From NCBI GenBank assembly GCA_905250075.1, contig CAJNOP010000024.1, positions 1,298,508-1,362,507 on the forward strand: DNA of 64,000 nucleotides, given 5' to 3'. The stretch comes from Rotaria sp. Silwood1 (lineage: Eukaryota; Rotifera; Eurotatoria; Philodinida; Philodinidae). Below, piece by piece: positions 1-13,260 of this stretch (position 1 is the first letter of the stretch; each line of letters begins with the position of its first letter). A program made the position numbers and the translations under genes. The notes beneath the pieces were generated by a model. The model had not been told where the DNA came from, ran no database searches, and saw nothing but the letters and a program-made list of their open reading frames with translations.

Positions 1-35
1 AACGAAGTAAAAAATGTTGATTCTATCGTTTTTGT

Positions 36-73
<38 letters not shown>

Positions 74-1540
74 AAAGTACAGGTGAAAAAAGAAACCTTT
101 CAATCATTCTACTTTCGTTGAACACATTTTATGAACCATAATCATTGTTCTATAGTACAAATATTCTTCAAATGAAACCATAAAGAGTAAAAAGCAACGG
201 CACGAACTTTTCTTTTTTATGTAGAACAACAGAGGTATTAGGTCAATATAAGAAACAATATTCATGTCTTGAAATATGAAAGAAATTATGCGATTTTTAC
301 TTCTTCTTCTTCTTCTTTAAACATCATGTCCGAATTTTAAGGTGCCTGATCCCTAGTTGCATCACGATTGATGAGCATTGACCTTTTTTTTTTTCGTATT
401 GTATGAAGAAATATGCAGACAAGAAAATGATTCACATGAAGAAGAAAAAAGCGAACGATAAAACAACACATATATCTATATATGTGGGTAAAGCTTGTGC
501 GTCAATCTTGTCTACGATCAGCTAAGGTGTGCGTGCATACTTTATTTTATTCTTTCTCAACATTCATATGTATATATGAACACACATAGAAACGATTGTT
601 GTTCTATATGATCAACAAAAACACTTGGCATTCGCTTTAGCTTTGTTTACGAATAGCATGTGTATGGCGTAATCTCTTTTATACATCGTTCATTGATCTA
701 TCTCAACCTGGCGAGAACGCTAAAGAGCGTGCATACGCGTCAACGGCAACGTTAGCAAGAAGTACACACGCATATACATTTATATATATATATCTATATA
801 CTTTGATTATTTGTTCCGTTCCGTGCTTAAAGATTGATATAAATACTTGCCGATTATGATTAAGGTTGCATAAAAGATTCTATGACGCAACATATACAGA
901 AAATGAACGGCATTACAAAGGGAAAAAAACGAAGAAAAGAGCGGAAAGATCGACACATAGGAACAGTCTATCTGTCTGTTTATGTTTTTACATGAAGACA
1001 TCTTTATCACTTTTAGGTACATACAAGATCATATATACCTATTCTATAAGATTTAAATCTATCGAGACTAACTGAAAATGACAGGCGAGCGATCATAGTG
1101 ACAACAGTTGTATTACATCAACATAAAGTTGTCAATGGAGCGAAACGACGCGGCGTTGTCGTCTCTATCACGAAGGACATATAAATCCATCTGTATACAT
1201 TCAAGTCAGATAAAGGAAAACAGAAAAAAAAAAGGGAAAGGAAATGTGAGAAGCTTTTCGACTTCTCTTTTATACTCTCATTTTCCAGTTTACATCACAC
1301 TGGTATATACCTTAAGAATTCAATCACATACTCGCAAAAATTCAATTGTGCGTAATGACATCATCAGCAATGAATTGTGCAGTTGCCCTACTCTCTTACA
1401 AGTTAATCTTATTGAATCGTCATGCAAACACGTTTCAACAAAAGAGATTAGGACCTTCTCATTTTATTCATTGATTATATATGTATATATCAAGGTCAAA
1501 TAAGCAATTTTATCTTTTTTTTTTCTTACATTAATAGAAT
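1..1540. other. Intronic sequence of the Slit-like gene; no other gene seen
   Basis: This is AT-rich DNA with a (TA)n microsatellite at about 45-72 and another TA-rich stretch near 780-800. The short open frames here have no recognisable motif and no splice-supported continuation. I read the stretch as the first intron of the minus-strand Slit-like gene. Confidence 0.4.
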
Positions 1541-1546
1541 ACTTAC

Positions 1547-1713
1547 AGTTTAAAAACATTCCGTGGTATACCAGATGGTATTGTTTGTAGTCCTCGATTG
1601 CTACAGTCAACATTTGGTCCATGACATGAGCAAACAGATGGACATGCACCAATAATATGTGACTGAAATAATAAAAGAACGTAAATACTACACGTTAATA
1701 AAAGTAGGGTCAT
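1547..1713 (-). CDS. First coding exon of a Slit-like LRR protein (partial, continues off left edge)
   Basis: The exon starts at the ATG at 1713 and reads a hydrophobic signal peptide (MTLLLLTCSIYVLLLFQ), then an LRR N-terminal cysteine cap: ACPSVCSCHG, then VDCSNRGLQTIPSGIP. It ends at a clean GTAAGT donor (1541-1546). The cap has the C-x3-C-x-C-x6-C spacing of LRRNT domains, and the VDCSNRGL wording is closest to the first LRR flank of Slit, the secreted Robo ligand in axon guidance. That comparison is from memory of the family. The LRR, EGF and laminin-G parts expected of a Slit would lie beyond position 1. No further exon is visible in 1-1540, so the first intron is long. Other secreted or membrane LRR proteins share this cap, so Slit itself is an inference. 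Confidence 0.6.
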
Positions 1714-3870
1714 CTTGTTGATGCGACGATTCGCCTTTGTCGATTGGCTTTAAACATTAGTCGTAATAATAAAGTAGATTTTGGTTATATGTTTGTAAGT
1801 ATGGGTTCTGGTAACGAGTATCAGCAGGCAAGCAGATACATAAGAGAAGAAATGCGATAATTGTTATATGATGAAAAGAAGGAGTTGTAGCAATAACAGC
1901 AGCAGCAAGAGAAGTAGCAGTGACGATGCTCTTTACTCATACACGTTACTCGCATATACACATATACACTGGACATTCATCAGCTCTGTTCTCGTTTGTT
2001 CGTTCGTTCGTTTTGCGCTCTCTTTCTATAAGAACAAAAAAAAGCTGAGAAGAAAACGAGAGCAAGAGAGAGAGAGAAAAAAGAGTACAACCAGAGGCGA
2101 AAAGAGAGAGAGAGAGCGAAGAAGAGGGAGAGAGGAGGAGAATTGATTGTGATACTGATTACTAATAATCGTCGATGAGAAAAGAAGAATCGAACAACTA
2201 TATCATAGACATTGCAGACGCAACATTACTACCGATCACATAGATAGATTTCAAATTCAGTGTGACTAACAATGGGAGCGGCTGCGGCATCAAGATAACC
2301 TCGAAATCAAATCTCATATAACTGTTCAAAGGCTTCAGGATCGCTGACAAGTGTTGTCGCGAATGTGGCAGTGAAGTAAAAGAAAAGGCAGCAAAAAGAG
2401 AAACAGGCTAATATATTTATTGAGGCGACAATCGTCGCCTCGAGGGTAGTATACAAAATGGCGGACTTTCTCCTTCTATTGTCTACTCTGATGTATTTTA
2501 CAAACAGAAAAATGAAGCGGGCAACATCATCGTCATTTGTCGTACTACTAATACTACTCATCCATACCACTTGATAATCAAATTTAAGAGAATAAAAAGA
2601 GGAAGAATAGGGGTAGAGTGAACAATAACGATGTGAATGAAGAAAATCGTTACGTAGATCGTTTGCTTTTTAGGCAATTAGACATGGTATATATACATAC
2701 TCATATACACATAGCTTTCTTCTTTTTCTAAGTGCAATTGGGCTATCATCATGTACTAATGCTTATATGCTATTTGCCTCGTTCATCAACTTCTTGTATA
2801 GTTTAGACATGATGCTTTTTTCATAAGAAGTATTTGCCAATCGTTCATTTTCTAATCAAATACTTCGATGTGATATGTTCAAACAAGAAATTATTCTCAC
2901 GATCACTTGTCTAGATGTATTGTATCTTAAACACAATAGAAGAGAGATAGACGAAAAAAAGAAAAAAAAATCAAGACAGGCACATAACATTTTTTTTTCT
3001 AAGGCACATCATTTCATATATTAATTAGAGAATATTTACTAAAAGCATCATATGCCTATTCTAATTATGATAGACAATTATGATCAAATAGAAAATTTCA
3101 AGTCAGATAAGTGTAGTCTACATCGATCTGCAGACTTCGTAAACAATAGCCTTGTGAATATTAGAAGTAATTAAATCAATCGATTCAATAAATTTCCTAA
3201 TCTAATGTATACAATAGACCTCTTTTTTTCTTAATATTAACTGTCGTTTTTTTTTGTTGCTCTTTTCGAAATTTATTATCGATTAGCGAGCAAATAAACA
3301 TTTATTTTCTAGAAAATGTCTCAAGGAAATTTATCTTCATATAATGACACATCATCGCCTACAGAAAAATGCCATCATAAATATACATAACAAAAATGTA
3401 TCAGTAACAGTTGCTTGCCGATTCCAAATGATCTTAGATAGTGGACTTATAGACTTAATATTTAGCAATATCCTAGGACATTTGTTATCCGTAATAATAT
3501 TAGTATTGTTGATTTGATGACGACTTTGAGATTGATATATATATATATATATATGTATACATATCTAAAAAATGTCCGAAGGACATATTAAAGATGATTT
3601 GATTAGGTTTCATATTTACTTTTCAATAATCTAGTTAGAATATGGCTTCAAATCAAAATAGAAAAGAATATTTTTAATCAAATATGAACGTGTGGTGAAC
3701 ATATTGACACTTCATATTGAAGTTATGTAGATCATGTTGTAATCGAATATAAATTAATATTCATCTTAGCTTTCTTTTATTTCGTTCGTTCATGTCGAAA
3801 CCTTGAAAATTGATCTTCACAAAGCTTTATGATTGTTTTATCGATTTGTTTAAATAGCATACACCAAAAG
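1714..3870. other. Upstream region of the Slit-like gene, no coding evidence
   Basis: The stretch holds a purine-rich (GA)n tract around 2060-2140 and a (TA)n run at about 3535-3555. The short open frames at 1868-2146 and 2307-2570 are low-complexity or simply lack stops. It probably contains the promoter and 5' UTR of the minus-strand Slit-like gene, but no specific element can be fixed. Confidence 0.35.
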
Positions 3871-3879
3871 TAATGAGAT

Positions 3880-5000
3880 TTTCAAGAAAAAAAAATACAC
3901 AAACAAGTTATATTTTAGATTTTGTTTCATTAAATGTTCAATGTATTTGTCCTGATTATTTACATACAATTGCATGCGTTCTAGGCACTTATCAAAAGTT
4001 TTTTTTTCATAAGCATCTTTGTTGATTTAGTTCATGATCTTGGTTACGGCACGATGTAACGAATGTGTTTTACTTTGATCAGATTGAATAACCAAAACTC
4101 ATACGGTACCAAGTGTGGAGAATTCAATGATTGTCGAATAACTTTTATACTTTCAGATTCAAGACAATTTGAAAGATTTTTATACATATGTAGTTTCGCA
4201 TTGTTGTAAAGAATTTTTATGGCAAATGTACCAGATGTTGGTCTTTTCTTCAGAATTTCTTCTATGAGATTTTTCAAGCAATTATTGATGTAATAGTAAT
4301 AATCAGGAATAGACGGATCTGTCCCATGCTCTTGCTCACGCTTATGTACTTCACATATCTGTTTCGTGTGTTGTTTGGTGAATATGCTTCGAAAGCGCAA
4401 AATCGTTTCTTCGGTGTTCTTTCAGTAGAAATAGAATTATAAGATGGTGCAACATGTGTTTCATGGAGATTTGCATCACATTCAATACGCATGCGTTTGA
4501 ATACGAAACAGTCCTGTCTATTTCTAGTGATGGTCTTCTCTCGATTAAAATAATGAATTAAGACAAAGTTAGTCACTTTTCAAAAGAAACGAAATATAGT
4601 TTTTGCAGCAAATCAAGTACATCGAACCACAATAGATGAACTTTCTCTAGCTGGTGTTCAGGCAGCCTTTAATAAATTTTGATCAATTTGTATATGATAC
4701 ATCCATGACTCGTCACTTGTCTCTAATGGACTTTCGCCAGCTTAAGAAGGTCAGAAATTATGCGCTCAATGACATCACGATTGATACTAGTCACCAGTTG
4801 TTAGTTTGTTAATGAGGCAGTGAACTTCTTCAATATTTCAGAATTTGTTTCGTTTGCAGACTGACCAAGTCGTAGTTCCTCTTCAATTTCTACTCGTCTT
4901 TTTCGAAATCTTTTCAATCATTTGGCAACTGTATTATAAGACGGAACTTTTTTCAATATTTTTTTATTTATTTATAACAATCCAAACTGTAAACTAGTGA
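3880..5000 (-). pseudogene. Decayed mariner-family transposase
   Basis: Read on the minus strand from about 4990 down to 3890, fragments in different frames match mariner (Tc1/mariner superfamily) landmarks in the right order. They are a helix-turn-helix-type TVAK-LKRFRKRRVEIEEELRLG (near 4860-4950), SDESWMYHIQID (near 4690-4720, the TGDESW block with the first catalytic Asp), ILYNNAKLH (the HDNARPH block, Asp now Asn), SPHLVPYEFWLF (the SPDLAPxDFxLF block, Asp now His), and a C-terminal FDKCLERMQLYVNNQDKYIE. Frameshifts and stops separate the blocks, so the element is dead. It lies just upstream of ABCF1. No paired terminal inverted repeats could be confirmed by eye. Confidence 0.8.
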
Positions 5001-5203
5001 CCTCTGATGATATGCAAAGCTTCGGTGGACTATGAAATAAACCAGTAAATAATATCGTAAATGACTAAGAAAACAATTTCTTTTTCTTCTTCATTATTAT
5101 GAAAAATATTTATCCCAATCTTTTCTTACGTAATTAATTGCTCGCTTTATAATAAAAGGTGTTCTATTCTTGACTAATTCATATTTTTCAGATCGATTTA
5201 TAT

Positions 5204-8200
5204 ATGGCTTCAAAACGTGCACAACGTCTCGAACAAGTCGAAAAAGGTCTTGTAAATCTTTCTTTAGCCGGTCAAGCTAGTGATGATTCTGATGATGATT
5301 CAAAACGAAAACATAATAAGAAAAAAAATGTTCCACCAAAAACTAAACAACCAACTAAAGTAGTACCATCAAAACATACAGCATCTGATGATAATGATGA
5401 TAATAATGACCATCAAACAACGAAAACAACAACAAAACATACTGCTCAACATAATGATTCAGATGATGATAAAAAACGTAATAAAAATAAGAATAAAAAA
5501 AATAAAGGAAAAAAACATCATGATGATGATGATGATGATGATGGTGATGGTGAACATACATCTGTAAAACAAGGTATAATTGTTTTTTCTGTTTATTTGA
5601 ATAGCATAAATATTTTTTTCTTCTTAGGTTCTCTTCCAGCTGATTCAGATGATGATGATAATCGACACAAGAAAAAAAATAAAGGAAAGAAAGGACAAAA
5701 TAAAACTAATGATAATGAAACAACTGAAACAACTCACCATGAAACTAAAACTGAGCGAAAAAAACCAAAAGGTGGTAAAAAAAATTTACAATCCGATAAT
5801 GAAGATGANNNNNNNNNNAAACCAAAAGGTGGTAAAAAAAATTTACAATCCGATAATGAAGATGATAATGAAACAACTGAAACAGCTCACCATGAAACTA
5901 AAACTGAGCGAAAGAAACCAAAAGGTGGTAAAAAAAATTTACAATCCGATAATGAAGATGATGATGAAAATAATGATGCTCAACCAACAGTTGTTCATAA
6001 AGAAGCTCAACAAGGTAAAAAGTAGTTTTTACAATATGTCTTCTACTTGAATTTCATTTCTTTTTCTTATTGGACTTTCAAACTTATCTAAAAATGTTTG
6101 AAAGAAGAGTATTAAAAAATCAGTTTTCTGAATATGATTAAAAATATTTTTCAGTTTTCCACGATCTACTCGCAACGAGCTGTACTCATTCCACGAATCT
6201 TCTCAAAGCTTGAAACATAATGAGTTCAATGAAATTTTCATAAAAGCAATAGAAAGTTATCTTTAAGGATTCTCGTAAAATCATTGCAACTCAATGAAGA
6301 TACGTCTATTTTTGTTTAGAAATATTTGTTCGATAAGATGAACTTATTTTCAAACCATTTTTGATTGTATTCAGAAAATTAGTTTGTTGAGGGTCTTTGA
6401 TTTTCCAGAGATTCTCATCTTGCTAATTTTTATGGAAATTTAAGAAATAGATTTTCTAAGAGAAAAATATTTGATTTTCCATTTAGCTGATGTCAACTTT
6501 TCCGATGAATCAGATGATAATACACAATCGAAGAAAAAAAATAAAAAACAAAAACAACAAAAAAAAGATGGTAAAAAACAAACAACAAAAGGTAAATTCA
6601 TTATTATCTATAAAATATCTTTAAAAAATTTGAATATATGTCTTTTAAGCTGAATCAGAAAATGAAGAACAAGATAAAATTAAAGATGAGGATGAACCTG
6701 TGATCAATAATCAACCAATTGAAGTAAAAGAAGTTTCACAAGGTTTGTAATTGAAAATGTTTTTTTTTCAATTAAACATTTTTTTTTATTATTTTCAGCA
6801 CCTATTGAATTTAGTGATTCAGATGACAATGATAAAAAAAAACAAAAATCATCAAAGAAAAAACAAAAACATGTTACATCTGAGCAACCACAACCAACTC
6901 CTGTCAAGCAAGAACCCCCACCACCTGTTGTCGAACCAGAACCTGCACCAACTATTGTTTCACAAGAACCAATACCACAGCCACCACGTAAGTTGGAATT
7001 TATTGAATTGTCTAAGTCTGATGAATTCTGTGTAATATTGTCTTACGATTGAAATCTGTCAATTAATGAATCAAGTCTTTATGCATCATGTAGACTCGAA
7101 TGAACTAGGAGTACCCTAAAAAGACTTCAGGCTCTTAGCCAACTACTGCACAGGTGTTGCAAATTGGCTTTTAGTAATTAGTCTTCATGACTTTTTCAGA
7201 TGCATAAGTGAGTATATGTCACTTAAGAGGATAATGACACATAACAGCAGAAATTATATCGACTTTCTGCGAGAAATTTCGCATAAAGTATTATCAAAAA
7301 TTATGGCAGAAAGTCTGAAACTTTAGGAGGAAAAGCTTCTACCCACACCAGCTAATCTGGAAACCTGATAGAGACAGCAGGGCTTAACAAGAAATGGTTT
7401 TTGGTAATGGTTCAATATTTGTCGCTATTACTATGGTAATAGCGAATCTTTTATACCGGTTACGTAAACAGACAACTTTTGATATTATTACTTCGGGATA
7501 GAAGCGAATTAAAACGCCTGAAACTTTCACAATAAACTACTCCCCCGTAATAGAAGCCTTCTCATTTTTAAAAACTTTTTGAAAGTATTTGTGGAATTTT
7601 TATCATAAAATTTTCAAAATTCAACATCTTAACCCTTTGGGGACGGTTGGCCCCTTAACGGGCCATGGTGATTCTCTGGTATTTCAAAACACACAGATTC
7701 CTATATGAGATTAGTTTTTGTTAAAGCATTTATCAGAGAGTTTTTTGGTATAATTTGGATTGTAATTAGGTTATTTTATTCAGATATCCAGTAATGGATA
7801 ATAAATATAACAAAACAGACTTTCAGAGAAAAAACTCTATAATCTAGAACCCTTGTTAGCAACGTTGCTCTCTATATAGGGACATGTTGGATGATGTTCT
7901 ACATGCGTATTCTTTTTTCTTCTTGAAGGTGTGGGTGTGGGTGGGTGTGAGTTTGGATCTTCGCTTCACATACATCCACACCCACACCCTTGATTGATTT
8001 TTGATGAAATATACAGCAAAAAGACCCGTCCTCAAAGGGTTAAGGCAAGAATTTGTTTGATTTTCTTATTCACCAGCATAAAAATCTTGAAATCTCTTAG
8101 AAAGTCATTTAAAGAACTCTTAAAAATCCTGAAAACTTCTAAAACCCTTTGAAATTTTTCCATCTAGTAATAGTAATAATGATTCTACAGAAGTATATAC

Positions 8201-11200
8201 CATTACTGTTTAAATTTGATAGGAAGGAAAAAATTGTTTTTTTTTTTTATTTTTTTGTTTTATTTTATTTCATATCAACGTTTCGATGTATAAGTCTTCA
8301 TTGCCGAGATAAAGGATGAGATTGTTACAAAAATAGAAAATTTTACATAGAACAAAATAAAAACAAAAGCCTTCTACACAATACACGAACTTAATTTGAA
8401 TTAAGCAGCGTGATGAGTGCATTAATATTTAAGTTATCTAGAGAAGATGATTTAACTCTTAATGCACGCACCAGTCACGTTGCTAGATTCAATTTGAATT
8501 AAACTAATTCCTCGTCGTATAGGGTGTACAGGCTAAAGAGAAGAAAGGGAAACTTTTATAACGAATAGAAATGAATTATAAATACCTCTATAAAATATGG
8601 AAAGAGATAAATAAATGTTTCTTTTTGTTCTTATTTTGTTCTATGTAAAATTTTCTATTTTTGTAACTGTTGATTTGTAGTTTATGTGAGTTCTGTTTAT
8701 TGTGATATCTCGATTATGATGACAAATTGAAGAAGAAGAACAGTTAGAGAATAAGATAATGAATGTACTATCTGACCACATAGTGTAGAACGAACACCAA
8801 CATATATACATAAGAATAGATTGGGAAAAATCCTATATACGAAAATGTGGATATTTCCAATACTTGTGAATGTTCGTAAACTCACCACCTGAACAGTAAC
8901 AATCTCTCATTATATGTCTCGGTAATGAAGATTTCTACTTCGAAACGCCGATATGAAATAAAATAGAAAGAAAAATTAGAAAAAAGAAATTTCTGTTTCT
9001 TCCTATCAAGTTTAAATAATGATGCTATAGGTTACTGTAAAATCATTATTTATATTTTCAAAGTTATTTTTCACAAATACAAAAAATTTTCCATCTAAAA
9101 CTATTGAAGTATTTTAGGACTTAATCGAAGACCCCTCCAAAAATTTTGAATGGCAGATAGTTTAGAAGCCCCTGGGAGCTTCCTAACTGGGAGAGGAGCG
9201 TTTACTTTCGTTAAGGCTTGTCTTTCTTCAAAGTTTCAAGTGAAAGTTCGACACCTGGTATTTCTAATATTCCCAAGAGTAGAGCTCATCAGAAGATCTG
9301 TTTCAGATCCGACGAGCTCTGTTCAAGGAGAACCATGGTATCCTCGCAGCTTACTTGAAGAATTTTCCTCATGAGTACAGCAATGTTCAAATTTCCAAAC
9401 GGAAAAATTTCCCTCATAAATAATCCAATTTCAGAAATCACTATTACAGAAATACTATACCAAGTGCAAAGTTCGAAAATTAACGTAGTTGTCACAGTAG
9501 CAAGAGAAACAAACCGTTCCGAAAAATATTACTTTACAGGAAATTTGACTAATTTTGGAAAATTCCTTAAATATAATATTATATACATGCTTCTATATTT
9601 ATATGATGACAAGAAGACTCTATCCTATGCATGACTGAAAATCGCTGAAATTTCCTGGTGATTTTTTCAGCAGTGTTCAGACTTCCGAAAAAGGAAATTT
9701 CAGAAATTTGGGTAATTTCGTTTTTTGGAAATCTGAACATACATCAATTTTCTATAGTTTGCTAGTTATTGTTTTTGATGGATTACTTTACTACAATGGA
9801 AATTTCCATTATTGAGGAAATTTTCTTATATGGAAATCTGAAATATTTCCATTAGTATTAATCTTTTTTTCTTGTGTTTTTAGTTCCTTCGACCGAAACA
9901 TCAATAACAAAAAAGAAAATTTCAAGTAAAGAATTAAAAAAATTAGTAGCTGCTGAAGAAGATACTCCGGTGGATGACGACGAAGAAACAGAAACTGTTA
10001 TAGAAACAAAACGAGAAGAACCAATGGATAAACCAATTGAAAAAAAAATAACACGAAAAGAACTTAAAAATCTTGAAAAAAAAGCAGCTTTTGAAAAACT
10101 TATTGCAGAAGCACCTGAAACTGATCAATTTTCTGTATCACAAGCATCAACACAAAATCGACAAGCACAATTATTTGAAACTGCTATTGATATTAAAATT
10201 GAAAATTTTTCAATATCAGCACGAGGTAATGATTTATTTGTTAATGCTACTTTGAATATAGCTAATGGTCGTCGATATGGTCTTGTTGGACCAAATGGTA
10301 TGGGTAAAACAACATTACTTAAACATATTTCTAATCGTCAATTAGCTATACCACCAAATATTGATGTTTTACTATGTGAACAAGAAGTTCAAGCTGATGA
10401 AAAAACTGCTCTTGAAATATTATTAATGGCCGATAAAAAACGTTTAAGTTTACTTGAAGAACAAAAACGACTTGAATCACAACTTGAAACATCAAATGAT
10501 GTTGAATTACAAAATAAACTACGGCATGTTTATGATGAATTAAAAGCTATTAATGCTGATGCAGCTGAACCAAAAGCACGACGAATTCTTGCTGGTCTTG
10601 GTTTTACACCAAAAATGATAGCACGTCCATCAAAATCATTTAGTGGTGGTTGGCGTATGCGTATATCTCTTGCTCGTGCACTTTATATGGAACCAACATT
10701 ATTAATGCTTGATGAACCAACAAATCATCTTGATCTTAATGCTGTTATTTGGCTTGATAATTATTTACAATCATGGAAAAAAACTTTATTAGTTGTATCA
10801 CATGATCAATCATTTTTAGATAATATATGTACGGATGTCATACATTTAGATAATAAAAAATTATATTATTATAAAGGAAATTATTCATTATTTAAAAAAA
10901 TGCTTTTTCAAACACGTGCACAACAATTAAAAGATTATGAAAAACAAGAACGTGCATTAGATACACTAAAAAAACAAGGTCATTCATCAAAACAAGCATC
11001 AGCTAAAGTTGGTAAACGTGAAGAACAGAAATCAAAAGAGAAAAACCGTGGACGAAAACAAGATACAGTTGATGATGAAACAACTAATCCAAAAGAATTA
11101 TTACAAAAACCAAAAGAATATCTAGTTCGATTTCGTTTTCCATCACCACCACCATTAAATCCACCTGTATTAGGTGCATATGATGTTACATTTTGTTATG

Positions 11201-13260
11201 AAAATCGTGAAACACTTTTTGAAAAACTTAATTTTGGTGTTGATATGAGTAGTAGAATTGCCATTGTTGGACCGAATGGTGTTGGTATGTACATTTTTGT
11301 TCTGACATGAATTCATAGGAAATAACTTAAATATCTCAAAGTCAGATAAAGTTAATGAGTTTATTTTTATGTTAGTGAGAAAAGTTCAAAATTTTTCTTT
11401 TTGTCATACTTATTTTTGTTCAAAAACTAATATTCAATATTTCAAAGATTGTAACTCATTGATTTTTAAATTCGTTAGTTCATTAAGATATTCTTAATGA
11501 CTTAATTCTTTTTTTGGATGTTTTTTCTTTGTTGTTATTAAGATTGAAATAGAAAATTATTTATGAATCAATACGAAAGTAGTTTTTTTATGCATTAATA
11601 GTTTATATTTTTGCGAGGCTGGAAACAGTAGACACTATGACTTTAATGAACTTCATGAGATTTCGAAAGATTTCGTGAAACTTCATACGATTTCAAGACT
11701 GAAGTCTTGGCTGTTTTCTCATTGGAATCACCTTGTTCTGCAGCATAGGTGGTGAAACATTTTGATTCTAGAATAGGCCAAATATTGTTCATAAAATCTA
11801 CATTTAGATAAAATACAGTTAGTTTTTTTTTTTCGAATTCCCATTTTGAAAGGTACAGCAATGGTATAGATCAGAAAAAAAACTAGGAATTTCCATAGAA
11901 AAAGAACGGTATTTATAGAAATATATACATGTTCATATTCATTGAACTACCACCTTCGAAGGAAACTATTCTGATGTGTTCTATGGGAAAAAAGTTAACG
12001 GTGAGGCAGAAATGCTTTATAACAAATGATGTTACATTGGGAGTTAGTTCACTATTGAAAATGTGTAATAGACGTCTAATCTTAGTTACCGATTCTTCAC
12101 TTGTGATGAAGGATCCTTACTTCAAATCATCGTCGATGTATGATCCAAGATTGGCTTATAAAAAAAGCTGAATATTTCTTTAAAAACATTTTCTAAGTCT
12201 GTTCAACTAAAAAATGTTATTGTTAGCCGTCGAAGGCAGGAAAAAATATTGATGTTTATAGAAAAAATGTGACGCGCTGTTCAAGTCTGTCAATTTGATG
12301 GAACTAGACAAGTGTATAGACCCTCTTACGCTTGGGGACTCCGCTGTCTGCTGTGTACGAAAAAATTTTACTCTACATATTTCTATCTATAACCATAATA
12401 AAACTAATCATGACTTTCATTTTCCGATAGCTGATTTATACATCGAAATTTAATTAACTGTAAAAACTTCATGAACAAACCATACCGATTCCAACTGATA
12501 AGGTTACTCTTGGACATTTGTCTGTTTGTGATTGTAGATCAATAAATAGCGACTGACTATGTAAAAAAAATAAATGATATTAACTTTTGTAATTTGAATA
12601 TTATTTTGAATCTAAATTCAGACGAACTTTTACAATAGATGATAAATTATTCATATATTTATTTCTTTTTTTGCTATTTAACTAGGTAAAAGTACATTTT
12701 TAAAATTATTAATGGGTGTACTAGAACCAACTCGTGGTGAAATTCGTCGAAATCATCGTCTTCGAATTGGTCGTTTTGATCAACATGCTGGTGAACAATT
12801 TAATTTAGAATTATCTGCTGTTGAGCATTTAAAACGATCATTTAATATGCCTGAACAAGATACAAGAAAATCTCTCGGAAGTGTTGGTTTACCTGGTCGT
12901 GCTCATACAATTAAAATGAAAGATTTATCTGGTGGACAAAAAGCTCGTGTTGCACTATCGGATTTAATAGCACGTGAACCTGATGTATTAATTCTTGATG
13001 AACCAACAAATAATCTTGATATTGAATCAATTGATGCATTAGCTGAAGCAATTAATGATTTTAAAGGTGGTGTCATTATTGTTTCACATGATGAAAGACT
13101 AATACGTGAAACAAATTGTCAATTATGGGTTATTGAAAACAAACAAATTAATGAAATCGATGGAGATTTTGATGATTATAGAAAAGAATTACTTGATTCA
13201 TTGGGTGAAGATATTATTCATAATCCAAGTGCAGCAGCAACAGCAGCTGCAACTATTTAA
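5204..13260 (+). CDS. ABCF1: ABCF1-type ATP-binding cassette protein (GCN20/eIF2-associated family)
   Basis: Seven exons join in frame: 5204-5573, 5640-6014, 6487-6591, 6650-6742, 6799-6987, 9884-11284, 12686-13260, giving about 1035 residues. The N-terminal third is a Lys/Asp/Glu-rich, charged low-complexity tail, as in ABCF1. Two ABC domains follow with no membrane segments. NBD1 has Walker [10 protein letters not shown] (about 513-521), signature FSGGWR (about 630), Walker [14 protein letters not shown] (D654, E655) and SHDQ. NBD2 has GPNGVGKST (about 840, split by the last intron), LSGGQKAR (about 925), [12 protein letters not shown] (D949, E950) and SHDE. All catalytic residues are present. 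ABCF1 binds eIF2 and ribosomes and supports translation initiation. Human ABCF1 is 845 residues; the excess here is in the acidic tail. The intron 1 acceptor could also be 5627; 5640 fits the G|CT codon split used at the other tail junctions. A 10-N gap lies in exon 2. Confidence 0.93.
5707..5980 (+). repeat. Tandem repeat in ABCF1 tail coding sequence, with assembly gap
   Basis: A 32-residue unit (core [16 protein letters not shown], then [15 protein letters not shown]) recurs within exon 2. The copies are nearly identical at DNA level. The 10-N gap at 5809-5818 falls between two identical [15 protein letters not shown] copies, so the true copy number is unknown and the duplication beside the gap may be an assembly artefact. 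The frame is kept across the gap as written. Confidence 0.8.
5809..5818. other. Assembly gap (10 N)
   Basis: Ten Ns inside ABCF1 exon 2, flanked by repeated sequence. Confidence 0.99.
7633..8039. mobile_element. piggyBac-like MITE (TTAA target site) carrying a telomere-like hairpin
   Basis: The left end is TTAA (7629-7632) followed by CCCTTTGGGGACGG. The right end is the inverted partner CCGTCCTCAAAGGG followed by TTAA (8040-8043). The roughly 14-bp terminal repeats differ at one position. TTAA duplication plus CCCTTT-type ends is typical of piggyBac-derived MITEs (family knowledge). There is no transposase inside. At 7929-7987 the element holds GGTGTGGGTGTGGGTGGG and, 20-odd bases on, the reverse-complement type CCACACCCACACCC, which is a telomere-like inverted repeat. 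It sits in the 2.9-kb intron of ABCF1. Confidence 0.8.
8321..8669. repeat. Nested inverted-repeat (foldback/MITE-like) element in ABCF1 intron
   Basis: An outer arm of about 40 bp at 8321-8362 (GTTACAAAAATAGAAAATTT and onward) recurs inverted at 8627-8669. Inside, an imperfect inner palindrome spans about 8390-8510 around TTAATTTGAATTAA and GTGCATTAA motifs. No open frame is present. The target duplication is unclear. Confidence 0.6.
9673..9742. repeat. Short inverted repeat (TGTTCAGA...TCTGAACA hairpin)
   Basis: TGTTCAGACTTCCGAAAAA at about 9673 pairs imperfectly with TTTTTTGGAAATCTGAACA ending at about 9742. Diverged versions of the same wording occur at about 9382-9412 and 9800-9855, so the last 500 bp of the long ABCF1 intron is a cluster of related AT-rich inverted repeats. 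Confidence 0.4.
11285..12685 (+). other. Last intron of ABCF1 (1.4 kb)
   Basis: The donor GTATGT at 11285 and acceptor ACTAG at 12681-12685 split the Walker A glycine codon of NBD2 (GTTG|GT). Inside I see only AT-rich sequence and a short cluster of repeated AGATTTCG-type words at about 11650-11700. There is no supported gene. Confidence 0.6.

Noticed and set aside
1108-1503. 131-codon plus-strand frame
   Set aside because: Unstructured composition, opposite to the Slit-like gene intron, and no motif.
1868-2146. 92-codon Arg/Glu-rich frame
   Set aside because: It reads through a (GA)n purine tract. It has no homologous motif and no splice context.
5355-5561. His-rich frame antisense to ABCF1 exon 1
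   Set aside because: It is the complement of Asp-codon (GAT) repeats in the real exon.
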